A stretch of DNA of 64,000 nucleotides from G965262015 sp965262015 (GCA_965262015.1 OZ253494.1:1488001-1552000); one strand, 5' to 3'. Numbered from the stretch's first letter, positions 8,503 through 18,649 are shown. The notes: generated by a model not told the origin, from the letters alone. Numbers and translations: made by a program.

Positions 8503-10878
8503 TCAGTTTTTTAAGCGTGCAATCGCCTCTTCGCATTTTTTTGCCATTTTTTTATTCCCTTCTTCTTCAAATAATGCTTTTGCTTTGTTGTAGTCGATTA
8601 TAGCTTCGTTGTGTCTGCCCAAATCACAATTTGCAGTACCTCGGTTGAGATAGGCTGTGACATCTTGAGGATTGATTGTGATGGCTTTGTCGTAGTCATC
8701 TATCCCATCTTCGTATTTTTTTAAAGCAGAATTTGCAGTACCTCGGTTGTTATAGGCTGTAGCATCTTGAGGATTGATTGTGATGGATTTGTCGTAGTCG
8801 ATTATAGCTTCTTTGTGTCTGCCTAAATCACAATTTGCATTGCCTCGGTTGAGGTAGGCTATAGGAAGTTGAGGATTAATCTTAATGGCTTTGTCGTAGT
8901 CGATTATAGCTTCTTTGTGTCTGTCTAAAGCATGGTTTGCATTGCCTCGGTTGAGATAGGCTTTAGCAAGTTGAGGATTGATCTTGATGGCTTCGTTGTA
9001 GTCGATTATAGCTTCGTTGTATTTGCCCAAATCAGAGTTTGCAAGACCTCGATTGTAATAAGCTGTAGCATCTTGAGGATTGATCTTGATGGCTTTGTTG
9101 TAGTCATCTATTCCTTCGTTGTATTTTTTTAAAGCACAATTTGCAGTACCTCGGTTGATATAGGCTGTAGCAAATTGAGGATTGATCTTGATGGATTTGT
9201 CGTAGTCGATTATAGCTTCTTTGTGTCTGCCCAAATCAGAATTTGCTCTGCCTCGGTTGATATAGGCTTTAGCATATTGAGGATTGATCTTGATGGCTTT
9301 GTTGTAGTCATCTATTCCTTCGTTGTATTTTTTTAAATCAGAGTTTGCATTGCCTCGGTTGAGATAGGCTTTAGCATCTTGAGGATTGATCTTGATGGCT
9401 TTGTCGTAGTCATCTATAGCTTCTTTGTGTCTGCCCAAATCAGAATTTGCAGTACCTCGGTTGAGATAGGCTATAGCAAGTTGAGGATTGATCTTGATGG
9501 CTTCGTTGTAGTCAATTATAGCTTCGTTGTATTCGCCTAAATCAGAATTTGCAGTACCTCGGTTGATATAGGCTTTAGCATATTGAGGATTGATCTTGAT
9601 GGCTTTGTCGTAGTCGATTATAGCTTCTTTATGTCTGCCTAAATCAGAGTTTGCATTGCCTCGGTTGTTATAGGCTATGACATATTGAGGATTGATCTTG
9701 ATGGCTTTGTCGTAGTCGATTATAGCTTCTTTATGTCTGCCTAAATCAGAGTTTGCATTGCCTCGGTTGTTATAGGCTATGACATATTGAGGATTGATCT
9801 TGATGGCTTTGTCGTAGTCGATTATAGCTTCTTTATGTCTGCCTAAAGCAGAGTTAGTATGGCCTCGGTTGTTATAGGCTGTAGCAAATTGAGGATTGAT
9901 CTTGATGGCTTCGTTGTAGTCATCTATTCCTTCGTTGTATTTTTTTAAAGCACAATTTGCAGTACCTCGGTTGAGATAGGCTGTGACATCTTGAGGATTG
10001 ATCTTGATGGCTTTGTCGTAGTCGATTATAGCTTCGTTGTATTTGCCCAAATCAGAGTTTGCAAGACCTCGATTGTAATAAGCTTTAGCATCTTGAGGAT
10101 TGATTTTGATGGCTTTGTCGTAATTTTTAATAGCTTCTTTGTATTCGCCTAAATCAGAATTTGCAAGACCTCGGTAAAATTCTATTTCTGCAGTAGAGTA
10201 ATTATGCTGATTGCGGATAAAACCTTGAATATCGTTATAGACGGTCTCTGTTTTTATATTAAAATTTTTACTTAGATAGTCTAAAAGTGGCTTTTTAAGA
10301 TCTTTTTCAATTTTAATAATCTCATATCTACATTCTTCTAAGTAACCCTTGGGGGCATGAACAAATATACTACTTTGGAAAATAACTCTTGGGCTTTTCC
10401 CGGTTGGTGATATTAAGGTATAAGTGTATTTTGCCTCGTTCTTGCTTATCTGGTCGTAGTTGATCTCTGATTTTGTGGTTAATTTAGATGTTTCCAATAA
10501 AATAACCCTGCCATCCTCCTCAAAATTACCATCACAGGCAAAAAATAAAGCGATATGTATATTTTCACTAAAATCAAGCAAGGCGGTTTTGCCACCATAA
10601 TGTTGTAATTCGGTCAGGACTTCTATATTTGGTGCGTCAGGGCGGATGTGTGGCCTTACCCTCTCAACAATATCTTTTTCCACACTTGAAACAAAAAAAT
10701 ACTCATTATTAATCAAGGGGTCATTATCATTAGTAGAGTTGTTATTGTCTTGCTGGCAATATTGCCGGTATAAACCTGAGGAAACTTCGCTGTAATCTTT
10801 GTTTTCACCACGAAAGATATACTTACCTTTTGAGCATTCATCCAATATCTCTTGAATTTTTTTTTGTGAGGTTTCCAT
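8503..10878 (-). CDS. FRG-domain protein with ~16 TPR repeats
   Basis: 791 residues. Residues ~15-190 carry an FRG domain: YIFRGENKDYSEVSSGLYRQ near the start and the hallmark LQHYGGKTALLDFSENIHIA followed by LFFACDG. From ~235 to the end run about 16 tetratricopeptide units of 34 residues. Fifteen carry the INPQ-xxxAYxNRG junction, so at DNA level the gene is a 102-bp tandem repeat. TPR arrays bind proteins; FRG domains occur in phage-encoded and bacterial defence-associated proteins, with unclear biochemistry. It could be a host-interaction factor or a defence gene. The near-identical units suggest recent expansion by recombination. The start ATG at 10878 is followed directly by the domain; no signal peptide. 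Confidence 0.85.
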   Translation of the reverse strand: METSQKKIQEILDECSKGKYIFRGENKDYSEVSSGLYRQYCQQDNNNSTNDNDPLINNEYFFVSSVEKDIVERVRPHIRPDAPNIEVLTELQHYGGKTALLDFSENIHIALFFACDGNFEEDGRVILLETSKLTTKSEINYDQISKNEAKYTYTLISPTGKSPRVIFQSSIFVHAPKGYLEECRYEIIKIEKDLKKPLLDYLSKNFNIKTETVYNDIQGFIRNQHNYSTAEIEFYRGLANSDLGEYKEAIKNYDKAIKINPQDAKAYYNRGLANSDLGKYNEAIIDYDKAIKINPQDVTAYLNRGTANCALKKYNEGIDDYNEAIKINPQFATAYNNRGHTNSALGRHKEAIIDYDKAIKINPQYVIAYNNRGNANSDLGRHKEAIIDYDKAIKINPQYVIAYNNRGNANSDLGRHKEAIIDYDKAIKINPQYAKAYINRGTANSDLGEYNEAIIDYNEAIKINPQLAIAYLNRGTANSDLGRHKEAIDDYDKAIKINPQDAKAYLNRGNANSDLKKYNEGIDDYNKAIKINPQYAKAYINRGRANSDLGRHKEAIIDYDKSIKINPQFATAYINRGTANCALKKYNEGIDDYNKAIKINPQDATAYYNRGLANSDLGKYNEAIIDYNEAIKINPQLAKAYLNRGNANHALDRHKEAIIDYDKAIKINPQLPIAYLNRGNANCDLGRHKEAIIDYDKSITINPQDATAYNNRGTANSALKKYEDGIDDYDKAITINPQDVTAYLNRGTANCDLGRHNEAIIDYNKAKALFEEEGNKKMAKKCEEAIARLKN

Positions 10879-11559
10879 TGTATTACACTATTAGTATTTT
10901 ATCCTCACTTTACCACTCATCAACTTTGGCAATAAGATATTGCGTAGATTTTTAAGAGTGTTGATTTATAATTAGCAGGCAATGATTTTATCATTAATGG
11001 GTTTTGCTGTTGCTTGAAACTTTTTAATCAATTTGATGGGTGAAACCATAATATCCATGTTCTAAAAACTATTTTTACTGATTGAAGCAAATACTGTTCC
11101 TGTTTAATTATATTGTTATATTTTTTTGTCAGGGACATCATTTTAAAATATGTGTAGGTATAAAATGAGTTGTCATTTTTATATCTAAAGGTAGCAACAC
11201 CTCTATCAATACGGTACTTTTATTTTGCCATGTTTTGCTCGTCAACAGAAGTGCGAACGCTAATTAACGTGTCGTGCTTTTTTGCAAATCGTTTTGGTGG
11301 TGGAGCAGGTCTCTTTTGTCGTCAAGACTGGATAATACTTCGACGATGGATTCCTATTTAGGGAGTAGGGAAGATGCTTCATGAGGTCTCTGAAAGAAAC
11401 GTTCAATTAGCTCTTGGCATTCTTGTTTCGCTTGATGACAAATAAGAAATATCCACCAGAGCAGTATTTACAAAGAGATAAAAACAAAACACATTGTCTG
11501 TTTCTCTCTTGGGCTTAACTATCCAAATATTAGTTAAGCAGATACCTTTAAATTTTGCT
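10879..11559. other. Gene-poor gap with no recognisable coding content
   Basis: No reading frame here resembles a family I recognise. Short frames around 11170-11360 look like chance or decayed coding sequence. The stretch 11200-11360 is less AT-rich than its surroundings and may be an old gene or element remnant. Confidence 0.4.
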
Positions 11560-11745
11560 AATCAAATTTTTTGAATGAAAAAGATATTTTGATAAAAGAT
11601 ACGTTATTAAGCGTTACAAATAAAAAACAAAAAAATATATTTAGATTTTGTATCATGATCAATAACATGTGTAGGTTACAAGGAAGAATGGCCAATCTGG
11701 TCTATTCTTCTTGATCTTTTTAAACTCTATTCAACAAGCATCTTG
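11560..11745 (+). mobile_element. 3' fragment of the copy A-type IS element
   Basis: The stretch containing ATCATGATCAATAACATGTG and neighbouring bases matches the right-hand interior of the IS copies at 3.3 and 26.9 kb, and the fragments at 29.7 and 38.8 kb. It lacks the left half and most of the right terminal repeat. It is a dead remnant just upstream of the prpD-like gene. Confidence 0.6.
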
Positions 11746-11783
11746 ACATCCTACACTGAAAAATTGGTATGATCCTGTGTATT

Positions 11784-13292
11784 ATGAGGCAAATAGATGT
11801 TCGTGTATATTTAGAAAAAGAAAAGCTTCCTAAAGAAAAGCAACTTGCTTGGTATATTAGTGAAGTGGCAGCACAGAACCAGTCTTTGAGTAATGATGTA
11901 GTAGAGATGGTTGGCAATCGCATAATTGATAATGCTTCTGTTGCGATAGCGTCTCTTAATCGTCGCCCAGTTAAGACGGCACGATTACAAGCATTAGCAC
12001 ATCCTCGAGATAAGGGAGCTAGTTTGTTTGGCTTACCTGCTTCAACTAAAGTACATGCTGAATGGGCTACATGGGCCAATAATACAGCGGTGCGTGAGTT
12101 AGATTATCATGATACTTTTCTTGCAGCTGATTACTCACATCCAGGTGATAATATACCTGCCCTCATTGCTGTTGCTCAGCAAAAAAACTGCTCAGGGAAA
12201 GATATGGTTTTAGGCATTTTAACAGCCTATGAAGTACAGGTAAATCTAGTAAAAGCTATTTGTTTACATAAGCATAAAATTGATCATATTGCTCACCTCT
12301 CACCAGCCGTTGCCGCAGGCATTGGCACAATGCTTAAGTTACCAGCTGAAATTATTTATCAGGCTATTAACCAAGCTGAACATGTCTCTATTTCTACCAG
12401 ACAATCTCGTAAAGGTCAAATTTCATCTTGGAAAGCATATGCACCTGGCCATGCCTGTAAGTTAGCGGTAGAAGCAGTGGATCGTGCCATGCGAGGTGAA
12501 CAGGCTCCATCACCCATATGGGAAGGGGAAGATTCTGTGATTGCATGGATACTAGATGGTAAAGAAGCAAGCTATAGCGTTCCTTGGCCTGAAGTAGGCG
12601 AGCCTTGTCGTGCTATTCTTGACACATATACGAAAGAGCATTCAGCAGAATATCAAGCACAGGCCTTAATTGATCTGGCATGCGTTTTATCTGATAAAAT
12701 TAGTAGTTTAGAGGATATTCAAGACATTATCATTCACACCAGTCATCATACTCATTATGTTATTGGAACAGGCTCGGGTGACCCGCAGAAATTTGATCCG
12801 TCTGCTACTCGTGAAACATTAGATCATTCGATCATGTATATTTTTGCGGTAGCCTTAGAGGATAAAAGTTGGCATCATGTGGATAGTTATACATCAAGTA
12901 GGGCTAACCAAGAAAGCACTGTAAAGCTATGGAATAAGATTCGTACCCAAGAAGATCCAAAATTTACAGAAAGGTATCATGAAACAGATCCCAATAAGAA
13001 ATCTTTTGGTGCACGTGTTGAGATTAAGATGAATAATGGTGACGTTATAGTAGAGGAACAAGCACTTGCTAATGCTCATCCAGACGGCAAAAGGCCTTTT
13101 CAAAGAGAAGAGTACACAAATAAGTTTTTAAAATTAACTGAAGGGATTGTAGCCAAACCAGAAATAGATAAATTTTTATCTTTGATTGGTAAAATAACAA
13201 AGTTAACACCAGAAGAATTACAGACCATTAATCCCATGGCATTGCCAAACTATGTTAATGGGACTGAAAATACTCAAGAAGGTATTTTTTGA
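11784..13292 (+). CDS. prpD: MmgE/PrpD family protein, probable 2-methylcitrate dehydratase
   Basis: About 502 residues from the ATG at 11784 (an alternative in-frame ATG lies at 11769). Full-length MmgE/PrpD fold: an early RxxDxxxVxxAS-like stretch (NRIIDNASVAIAS), ELDYHDTFLAADYSHPGDNI, and the conserved RQSRKGQISSWKAYAPGHAC segment. In known PrpD enzymes this fold dehydrates 2-methylcitrate to methylaconitate in propionate breakdown. The cycle ends in succinate and pyruvate, and the next genes encode succinate dehydrogenase. No prpB or prpC is in the window, so the substrate is inferred. Confidence 0.8.
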   Translation: MRQIDVRVYLEKEKLPKEKQLAWYISEVAAQNQSLSNDVVEMVGNRIIDNASVAIASLNRRPVKTARLQALAHPRDKGASLFGLPASTKVHAEWATWANNTAVRELDYHDTFLAADYSHPGDNIPALIAVAQQKNCSGKDMVLGILTAYEVQVNLVKAICLHKHKIDHIAHLSPAVAAGIGTMLKLPAEIIYQAINQAEHVSISTRQSRKGQISSWKAYAPGHACKLAVEAVDRAMRGEQAPSPIWEGEDSVIAWILDGKEASYSVPWPEVGEPCRAILDTYTKEHSAEYQAQALIDLACVLSDKISSLEDIQDIIIHTSHHTHYVIGTGSGDPQKFDPSATRETLDHSIMYIFAVALEDKSWHHVDSYTSSRANQESTVKLWNKIRTQEDPKFTERYHETDPNKKSFGARVEIKMNNGDVIVEEQALANAHPDGKRPFQREEYTNKFLKLTEGIVAKPEIDKFLSLIGKITKLTPEELQTINPMALPNYVNGTENTQEGIF

Positions 13293-13364
13293 CGTTATCA
13301 TTTAAATGGATAGAATAATGGTTTGCTTTCTTGTGAGTAAATTTAATTCAGTACTTAATACATT

Positions 13365-14003
13365 ATGATACCGAGTGTCGCCAGAAAATATATTCTTGCT
13401 GTAACTGGCCTTTTCCTTGTCAGTTTTTTGGTTACCCATCTGGCAGGTAACCTATTACTACTTAAGGCCGATAATGGCATTGCTTTTAATGCATATGCTC
13501 ATTTTATGGGTACCAATGTTGTTATACGGATTGCTGAAATTATTTTATTGATTGGATTTTTAGCTCATATTACTTTTGCTGGGATAACCACTCATAAAAA
13601 TCGACAAGCACGAAAAATGGGTTACGCTAAAAACCAAGCAAATAGCAACAGTAGTTTCCCCTCTAGATATATGCATCTTACAGGTGCGTTGATTCTGGTG
13701 TTTATAGTGATACATCTAAAAAGCTATTTTGTACCTATTCGTTTTGAGGAGATAAGTGACGTTTATAATTTAGTGAAGCTTTCTTTTTCTGATCCATTAT
13801 ATACGGCTTTTTATTTATTCTCTTTTTTAGTGCTTGCGTTACATCTTTCACATGGCTTTCAGAGTGCTTTCCAATCTCTTGGACTACATCACATCAAGTA
13901 TACATTTGCAATTAAATTGTTGGGTTATACAGTCGCTGTATTAATCCCTACTGGTTTTGGATTAATACCAATTTATTTTTATTTTAGTGCATGTTGTTAT
14001 TAG
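13365..14003 (+). CDS. sdhC: Succinate dehydrogenase cytochrome b558-type membrane subunit
   Basis: 212 residues with five hydrophobic helices, as in the single-anchor di-haem b558 family. That family is used by Bacillus, Bacteroidota, Chlamydiota, Spirochaetota and others in place of separate SdhC and SdhD. Conserved His residues that could ligate haem sit in helices: VTHLAG, YAHFMG, LTGALILVFIVIHL and LALHLSHGFQSAF. It anchors SdhAB and passes electrons to quinone. The ATG at 13365 directly precedes the first helix. First gene of sdhCAB, 12 nt before sdhA. Confidence 0.92.
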   Translation: MIPSVARKYILAVTGLFLVSFLVTHLAGNLLLLKADNGIAFNAYAHFMGTNVVIRIAEIILLIGFLAHITFAGITTHKNRQARKMGYAKNQANSNSSFPSRYMHLTGALILVFIVIHLKSYFVPIRFEEISDVYNLVKLSFSDPLYTAFYLFSFLVLALHLSHGFQSAFQSLGLHHIKYTFAIKLLGYTVAVLIPTGFGLIPIYFYFSACCY

Positions 14004-14015
14004 AGCTGGAGTTTT

Positions 14016-15941
14016 ATGGAATTTAATTCAAATATACCCATAGGAGCGTTACAAGAAAAATGGGATAACCATCGTTTCTCTCTCAAGCTAGTTAATCCAG
14101 CAAATAAGCGAAAGTACAAGGTTATTGTTGTTGGTAGTGGCCTAGCTGGTTCATCTGTTGCGGCATCACTAGCAGAGATAGGTTATGATGTAGACTGTTT
14201 TTGTTTTCAAGATAGCCCCAGACGGGCACATAGTATAGCAGCTCAAGGTGGTATCAATGCTGCAAAAAATTACCAAAATGATGGTGATAGTATTTTTAGA
14301 CTATTTTATGATACTATTAAGGGTGGAGATTATAGAGCAAGAGAAGCAAATGTATACCGGTTAGCTCAGATTAGTGGCAATATTATTGACCAGTGTGTTG
14401 CACAAGGAGTTCCCTTTGCACGTGATTATGCTGGTTATTTAGATAATCGTTCTTTTGGAGGAGCACAAGTTTCCCGTACTTTTTATGCCAAAGGTCAAAC
14501 AGGTCAACAATTGTTACTTGGTGCATATGCGTCATTAAATAGACAGATACACTTGGGTAAGGTGACTATGTATTCTCGTCATGAAATGTTAGATGTTATT
14601 TTAGTGAATGGTCATGCCAAAGGTATAGTTGCCCGCAATCTAGAAACAGGACAAATTACTTCCTTCCCTGCGAATGCAGTTGTTCTGGCTACGGGTGGTT
14701 ATGGTAATGTATATTTTCTATCAACTAATGCCAAAGGATCAAATGTAACTGCAAGTTGGAGGGCTCATAAAAAAGGAGCCTATATGGCTAATCCTTGTTT
14801 TGCTCAAATTCACCCTACTTGTATCCCTGTTTCTGGGGATTATCAGTCTAAACTTACTTTAATGAGTGAAAGTTTACGTAATGATGGAAGGGTGTGGGTA
14901 CCAAAACAGAAAAATGATTCTCGTTCTCCTGATCAAATACCTGCGAGCGAGAGAAACTATTACTTGGAAGAGAGATACCCCTCCTTCGGTAATCTTGTAC
15001 CTCGTGACGTTGCTTCGCGTGCAGCCAAAGAGATTTGTGATGCTGGTTTTGGCATGGGTGAAATAGGGAATGCTGTTTATCTTGACTTTCAAGATGCCAT
15101 CGCACGCTTAGGGAATGTAGCTATTGAGCAAAAATATGGTAATTTATTTCAGATGTATGAGAAGATTATAGGTGATAATCCTTATAAGACACCAATGAAA
15201 ATCTATCCAGCAGTTCACTATGTAATGGGTGGTTTGTGGGTTGATTATAACCTAATGACTTCTATACCGGGCTTATTCGCTTTAGGTGAATGTAATTTTT
15301 CAGATCATGGGGCTAATCGATTGGGTGCTAGTGCTTTGATGCAAGGTCTAGCAGATGGTTATTTTATTGCTCCATATACTATTTCTAATTATTTGGCAAA
15401 TGATGGTGGGGATTTGCCAAATGGAGAGGGTGCTTTATATAAGGAAACTGAGAGAAAAGCTTATGATAAGCTTAAACGCCTACTTGCGATTCAGGGTAAA
15501 CAAACAGTTGATCAAATACATAGAAAACTTGGTAAAATTATGTGGGATCATTGTGGTATGTCTAGAACAGAAACTAAGTTGAAAGAAGCTTTGTCATTGG
15601 TTGAGGAAATTAGGGATGATTTTTGGCAAGATTTACGTGTGCCAGGTGAGCTTAATAGTTTTAATCAGTCCTTGGAAAAAGCCAATCGTCTTTCTGATTT
15701 TATTGATCTTGCTAGTTTAATGATTCAAGATGCTTTAGAGCGAAAGGAATCTTGTGGTGCTCATTTTCGTGCTGAATATCAAACAGCAGATCACGAAGCA
15801 CAGCGTAATGATAAAGATTTTTGTTATGTGGCTGCTTGGGAATACAAAACAGGTGGTGGAGATAAAAAGATTGAGCATGTTATGCACAGGGAAAACCTAG
15901 AGTTTGAGAATGTCCATTTATCCACTAGGAGTTATAAGTAA
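14016..15941 (+). CDS. sdhA: Succinate dehydrogenase flavoprotein subunit
   Basis: 641 residues, typical of the SdhA partner of b558 anchors. The N-terminal FAD-binding Rossmann motif is VIVVGSGLAGSSVAASLAE. HSIAAQGGINAAKN includes the His that covalently binds FAD in homologues. Substrate/active-site segments include HPTCIP and the catalytic Arg region near LVPRDVASRAAKEI. The FALGECNFSDHGANRLGASA segment completes the flavin site. It oxidises succinate to fumarate on the cytoplasmic face. GGAG lies just before the ATG. Confidence 0.97.
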   Translation: MEFNSNIPIGALQEKWDNHRFSLKLVNPANKRKYKVIVVGSGLAGSSVAASLAEIGYDVDCFCFQDSPRRAHSIAAQGGINAAKNYQNDGDSIFRLFYDTIKGGDYRAREANVYRLAQISGNIIDQCVAQGVPFARDYAGYLDNRSFGGAQVSRTFYAKGQTGQQLLLGAYASLNRQIHLGKVTMYSRHEMLDVILVNGHAKGIVARNLETGQITSFPANAVVLATGGYGNVYFLSTNAKGSNVTASWRAHKKGAYMANPCFAQIHPTCIPVSGDYQSKLTLMSESLRNDGRVWVPKQKNDSRSPDQIPASERNYYLEERYPSFGNLVPRDVASRAAKEICDAGFGMGEIGNAVYLDFQDAIARLGNVAIEQKYGNLFQMYEKIIGDNPYKTPMKIYPAVHYVMGGLWVDYNLMTSIPGLFALGECNFSDHGANRLGASALMQGLADGYFIAPYTISNYLANDGGDLPNGEGALYKETERKAYDKLKRLLAIQGKQTVDQIHRKLGKIMWDHCGMSRTETKLKEALSLVEEIRDDFWQDLRVPGELNSFNQSLEKANRLSDFIDLASLMIQDALERKESCGAHFRAEYQTADHEAQRNDKDFCYVAAWEYKTGGGDKKIEHVMHRENLEFENVHLSTRSYK

Positions 15942-15955
15942 AAGGCGGTATATTT

Positions 15956-16696
15956 ATGAAATTAAACTTAAAGGTATGGCGACAGAATTCTAGAGGCGAT
16001 TCAGGTAAATTTATAAAGTATGTTATTGATGATATTAATCAACATATGTCTTTTTTAGAAATGTTAGATGTACTTAATGAAAAACTTATTCAACAAGATG
16101 AAGAGCCAATAGCTTTTGAGCATGATTGTCGGGAAGGGATTTGTGGTTCCTGTGGTTTTTATATTAATGGTAGAGCTCATGGTCCTATGCAGGGAACTAC
16201 CGTATGCCAGCTACATATGCGTTTTTTTCGTGATGGTCAAACTATTGTTATTGAACCATGGAGGGCGAATGCTTTTCCTGTGGTAAAAGACTTGGTTGTT
16301 GATCGTTCTAGTCTGGATCGTGTTTTACAGGCAGGTGGTTATGTCTCGGTTGGGACTGGTGGTGTACCTGATGGTAATGCTTTGCTAATACCTAAGCCAG
16401 ATGCAGACGAAGCTTTTTTGGGAGCAGAATGTATTGGTTGTGGGGCCTGTGTAGCAACTTGTAAAAATGCGTCATCTAATCTCTTTTTGTCGGCAAAAGT
16501 ATCTCACCTTGCTTTATTACCTCAAGGTAAGGCTGAGGCCAAAAAACGTGTTAAAGACATGGTTGCCGTTGCAGATAAAGAACTTTTTGGTTCATGCTCG
16601 AATACGGGTGCCTGTGAAGTTGAGTGTCCTAAAGAGATTTCTGTGCGTCATATTGCACGGATGAATAGGGAATATCTTAAGGCTACTTTGTTTTAG
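15956..16696 (+). CDS. sdhB: Succinate dehydrogenase iron-sulfur subunit
   Basis: 246 residues. All three cluster motifs are visible in order: [2Fe-2S] CREGICGSCGF with a later C in TTVCQLH, [4Fe-4S] CIGCGACVATC, and the third-cluster motif CSNTGACEVECPKEI. It carries electrons from the FAD of SdhA to the membrane subunit. AAGGCGG precedes the ATG. Third gene of the tight sdhCAB operon. Confidence 0.97.
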   Translation: MKLNLKVWRQNSRGDSGKFIKYVIDDINQHMSFLEMLDVLNEKLIQQDEEPIAFEHDCREGICGSCGFYINGRAHGPMQGTTVCQLHMRFFRDGQTIVIEPWRANAFPVVKDLVVDRSSLDRVLQAGGYVSVGTGGVPDGNALLIPKPDADEAFLGAECIGCGACVATCKNASSNLFLSAKVSHLALLPQGKAEAKKRVKDMVAVADKELFGSCSNTGACEVECPKEISVRHIARMNREYLKATLF

Positions 16697-16718
16697 TCAA
16701 GTACGTGAAGGTTAATTT

Positions 16719-17579
16719 ATGATTATGACACTTTTATATTATGGTTTTAGAATATCTTATAAGTATTTTGTTTGTCTGTTATTATTATGTTTTTTGGTCT
16801 GTACGCCCCCCAGTAGAAGCAATATGTTAAAAGAATTAGAAGAACCAATGATGAATACCAAGAATCCTTTGATCCAGATGGATACCTCCATGGGTAAAAT
16901 TGTACTTGAGATCTACCAAGATAGTGCTCCTTTAACAGCTAAAAATTTTCTTCAGCTAGCTATGGGTGAAAAAAAATATGTAGACCCCAATACAGGTAAA
17001 AATACAAAAGGGCCTTATTATAATGGAGTTATCTTTCATCGTATTATTAACTCTTTTATGGCACAGGGTGGAGATATCAAAGGTGATGGTACAGGTGGTC
17101 CAGGTTATACTATTAAGGATGAAATTAATGCAGATGCTCTTGGCCTAAATAAAGGTATAGCTGGTGATTCTACATTATATCAGCGTGACATACAAATGTT
17201 AGCTTATAGGACTTTAAATATCAATTCTAGAGAAGATTTAGTAAAGCAGCAAAAAAAGGTTGATTCTCTTATTTCTCAATTATCTAAGTTAACATCTAAA
17301 GAGCTACTTACACGTTTGGGTTATGAGTTTGACGATAAGCTACCTTCCCAGTCCATGAAAAAATACACAGTTGCCATGGCTAATGCGGGACCTAATACAA
17401 ATGGTAGCCAATTTTTTATTAATTTTGTAGATAATCTCTTCCTTAATGGAAAGCATACTGTTTTTGGTAAGGTGCTTAAGGGTAGATCTGTAGTAGAGGA
17501 GATGAGTAAGGTCCCTTGTGACCCCAATAATAAACCCCATAAAGACATTGTCATTAAGAAAATACATCTCCTAAAGTAA
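16719..17579 (+). CDS. Cyclophilin-type peptidyl-prolyl isomerase, probable lipoprotein
   Basis: 286 residues. A hydrophobic N-terminus ends in a lipobox-like CLLLLCFLVC, suggesting export and lipid attachment. The cyclophilin fold follows: YYNGVIFHRIINSFMAQGGD (catalytic Arg and Phe region), GTGGPGYTIKDE, then ANAGPNTNGSQFFINF and LNGKHTVFGKV. An insertion of ~65 residues (about 160-225, charged and helical) splits the domain compared with short cyclophilins. It would accelerate proline isomerisation in periplasmic proteins. It lies 22 nt after sdhB and may be in that transcript. Confidence 0.9.
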   Translation: MIMTLLYYGFRISYKYFVCLLLLCFLVCTPPSRSNMLKELEEPMMNTKNPLIQMDTSMGKIVLEIYQDSAPLTAKNFLQLAMGEKKYVDPNTGKNTKGPYYNGVIFHRIINSFMAQGGDIKGDGTGGPGYTIKDEINADALGLNKGIAGDSTLYQRDIQMLAYRTLNINSREDLVKQQKKVDSLISQLSKLTSKELLTRLGYEFDDKLPSQSMKKYTVAMANAGPNTNGSQFFINFVDNLFLNGKHTVFGKVLKGRSVVEEMSKVPCDPNNKPHKDIVIKKIHLLK

Positions 17580-17583
17580 GGCA

Positions 17584-18636
17584 TTGGACTTATCACCAAA
17601 AATTCAGGTTGGCATTGTAGGTGCGGGGGTTACAGCACATGAATTATTAGGCCTTTTGTTGCCTAGTTCTTATGCTGACCTCTCTTATATTACTTCTAAC
17701 TTATATCAGGGTCAAACCATTAGTGTTGTTCTTCCCTCTTTAGCTAAATTCCATCTAAGTAGCCAAATACGTTTTTCTAGTCATCCAACTAGTATGGATG
17801 AGATTCCTGATATAGATGTTCTTTTCTTAGCTTGCCCTGAAGAAATTACACTTGCTATAATGCCTCGAACACTAGATAGAAAAATAAAGATAATTGATAT
17901 AGGTGCAGCTTTTCGGATAAAAGATATTTCACGTTTTGAAGCTATGTATCAAGTAAAACATACTGCTCCTCAATTAATGGCTAATGCAATATATGGATTA
18001 ACAGAAGTCTATCGTGAACAAATTAAGAATGCTCATATCATAGCTAATCCAGGTTGCTATGCTACCGTAATTTTATTATCTTTGTGGATCTTTCGTAAAT
18101 ATATTAATCCATCTATGCCCATTATTTGTGACGCTAAATCAGGGACAAGCGGTGCTGGTGCACGAACAGAAAATAATACACTAAATTTTGCATCTGTATA
18201 TGAAGATTTTCGTGCCTATAAAGTCGGAAAGCACCAACATGTACTTGAAATTCAGGAACAATTACATGCTTTTTTAAATGTTTCGCAAAGTAACTTCTAT
18301 TTTACCCCTCATTTATTGCCAGTATCTCGTGGAATTTTTGCCACCATTTACCTAACAGTAGATAACTCTATGAATCTACAATCCATGGATGATGATATTC
18401 AATCATTATGTAATTCTGAGCAGTTTATTCGTTACTATGAAAGTCCAGAGGAAATTAGATTATCCAATGTACAACATACAAATTTCTTTGATTTTTCTTA
18501 TTACTACGATAAATCCAATCAATGTGTGATTATTACTGCTGCAATAGATAATTTAGTAAAAGGTGCTGTTGGGCAAGCTGTACAAAACATGAACACCATA
18601 TTTGGTCTCAAAGAGACCGAACATTTAATTATATAA
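17584..18636 (+). CDS. argC: N-acetyl-gamma-glutamyl-phosphate reductase
   Basis: 350 residues. NADPH-dependent reductase of the arginine pathway. N-terminal Rossmann start VGIVGAGVTAHELLGLL; active-site cysteine in NPGCYATVILLSL; AKSGTSGAGARTE; and the HQHVLEIQEQL and HLLPVSRGIFATIYL segments typical of ArgC. The frame begins with TTG at 17584, 4 nt after the isomerase stop; no ATG fits before the Rossmann motif. Part of the same + strand run as prpD-sdhCAB. No other arg gene is visible, so a lysine-type or alternative role (LysY-like) cannot be excluded. Confidence 0.85.
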   Translation: MDLSPKIQVGIVGAGVTAHELLGLLLPSSYADLSYITSNLYQGQTISVVLPSLAKFHLSSQIRFSSHPTSMDEIPDIDVLFLACPEEITLAIMPRTLDRKIKIIDIGAAFRIKDISRFEAMYQVKHTAPQLMANAIYGLTEVYREQIKNAHIIANPGCYATVILLSLWIFRKYINPSMPIICDAKSGTSGAGARTENNTLNFASVYEDFRAYKVGKHQHVLEIQEQLHAFLNVSQSNFYFTPHLLPVSRGIFATIYLTVDNSMNLQSMDDDIQSLCNSEQFIRYYESPEEIRLSNVQHTNFFDFSYYYDKSNQCVIITAAIDNLVKGAVGQAVQNMNTIFGLKETEHLII

Positions 18637-18649
18637 AATAAGTTAGGTT

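Noticed and set aside
11720..12079. 119-residue minus-strand frame over the start of prpD
   Set aside because: Antisense shadow; the PrpD frame is clearly the coding one.
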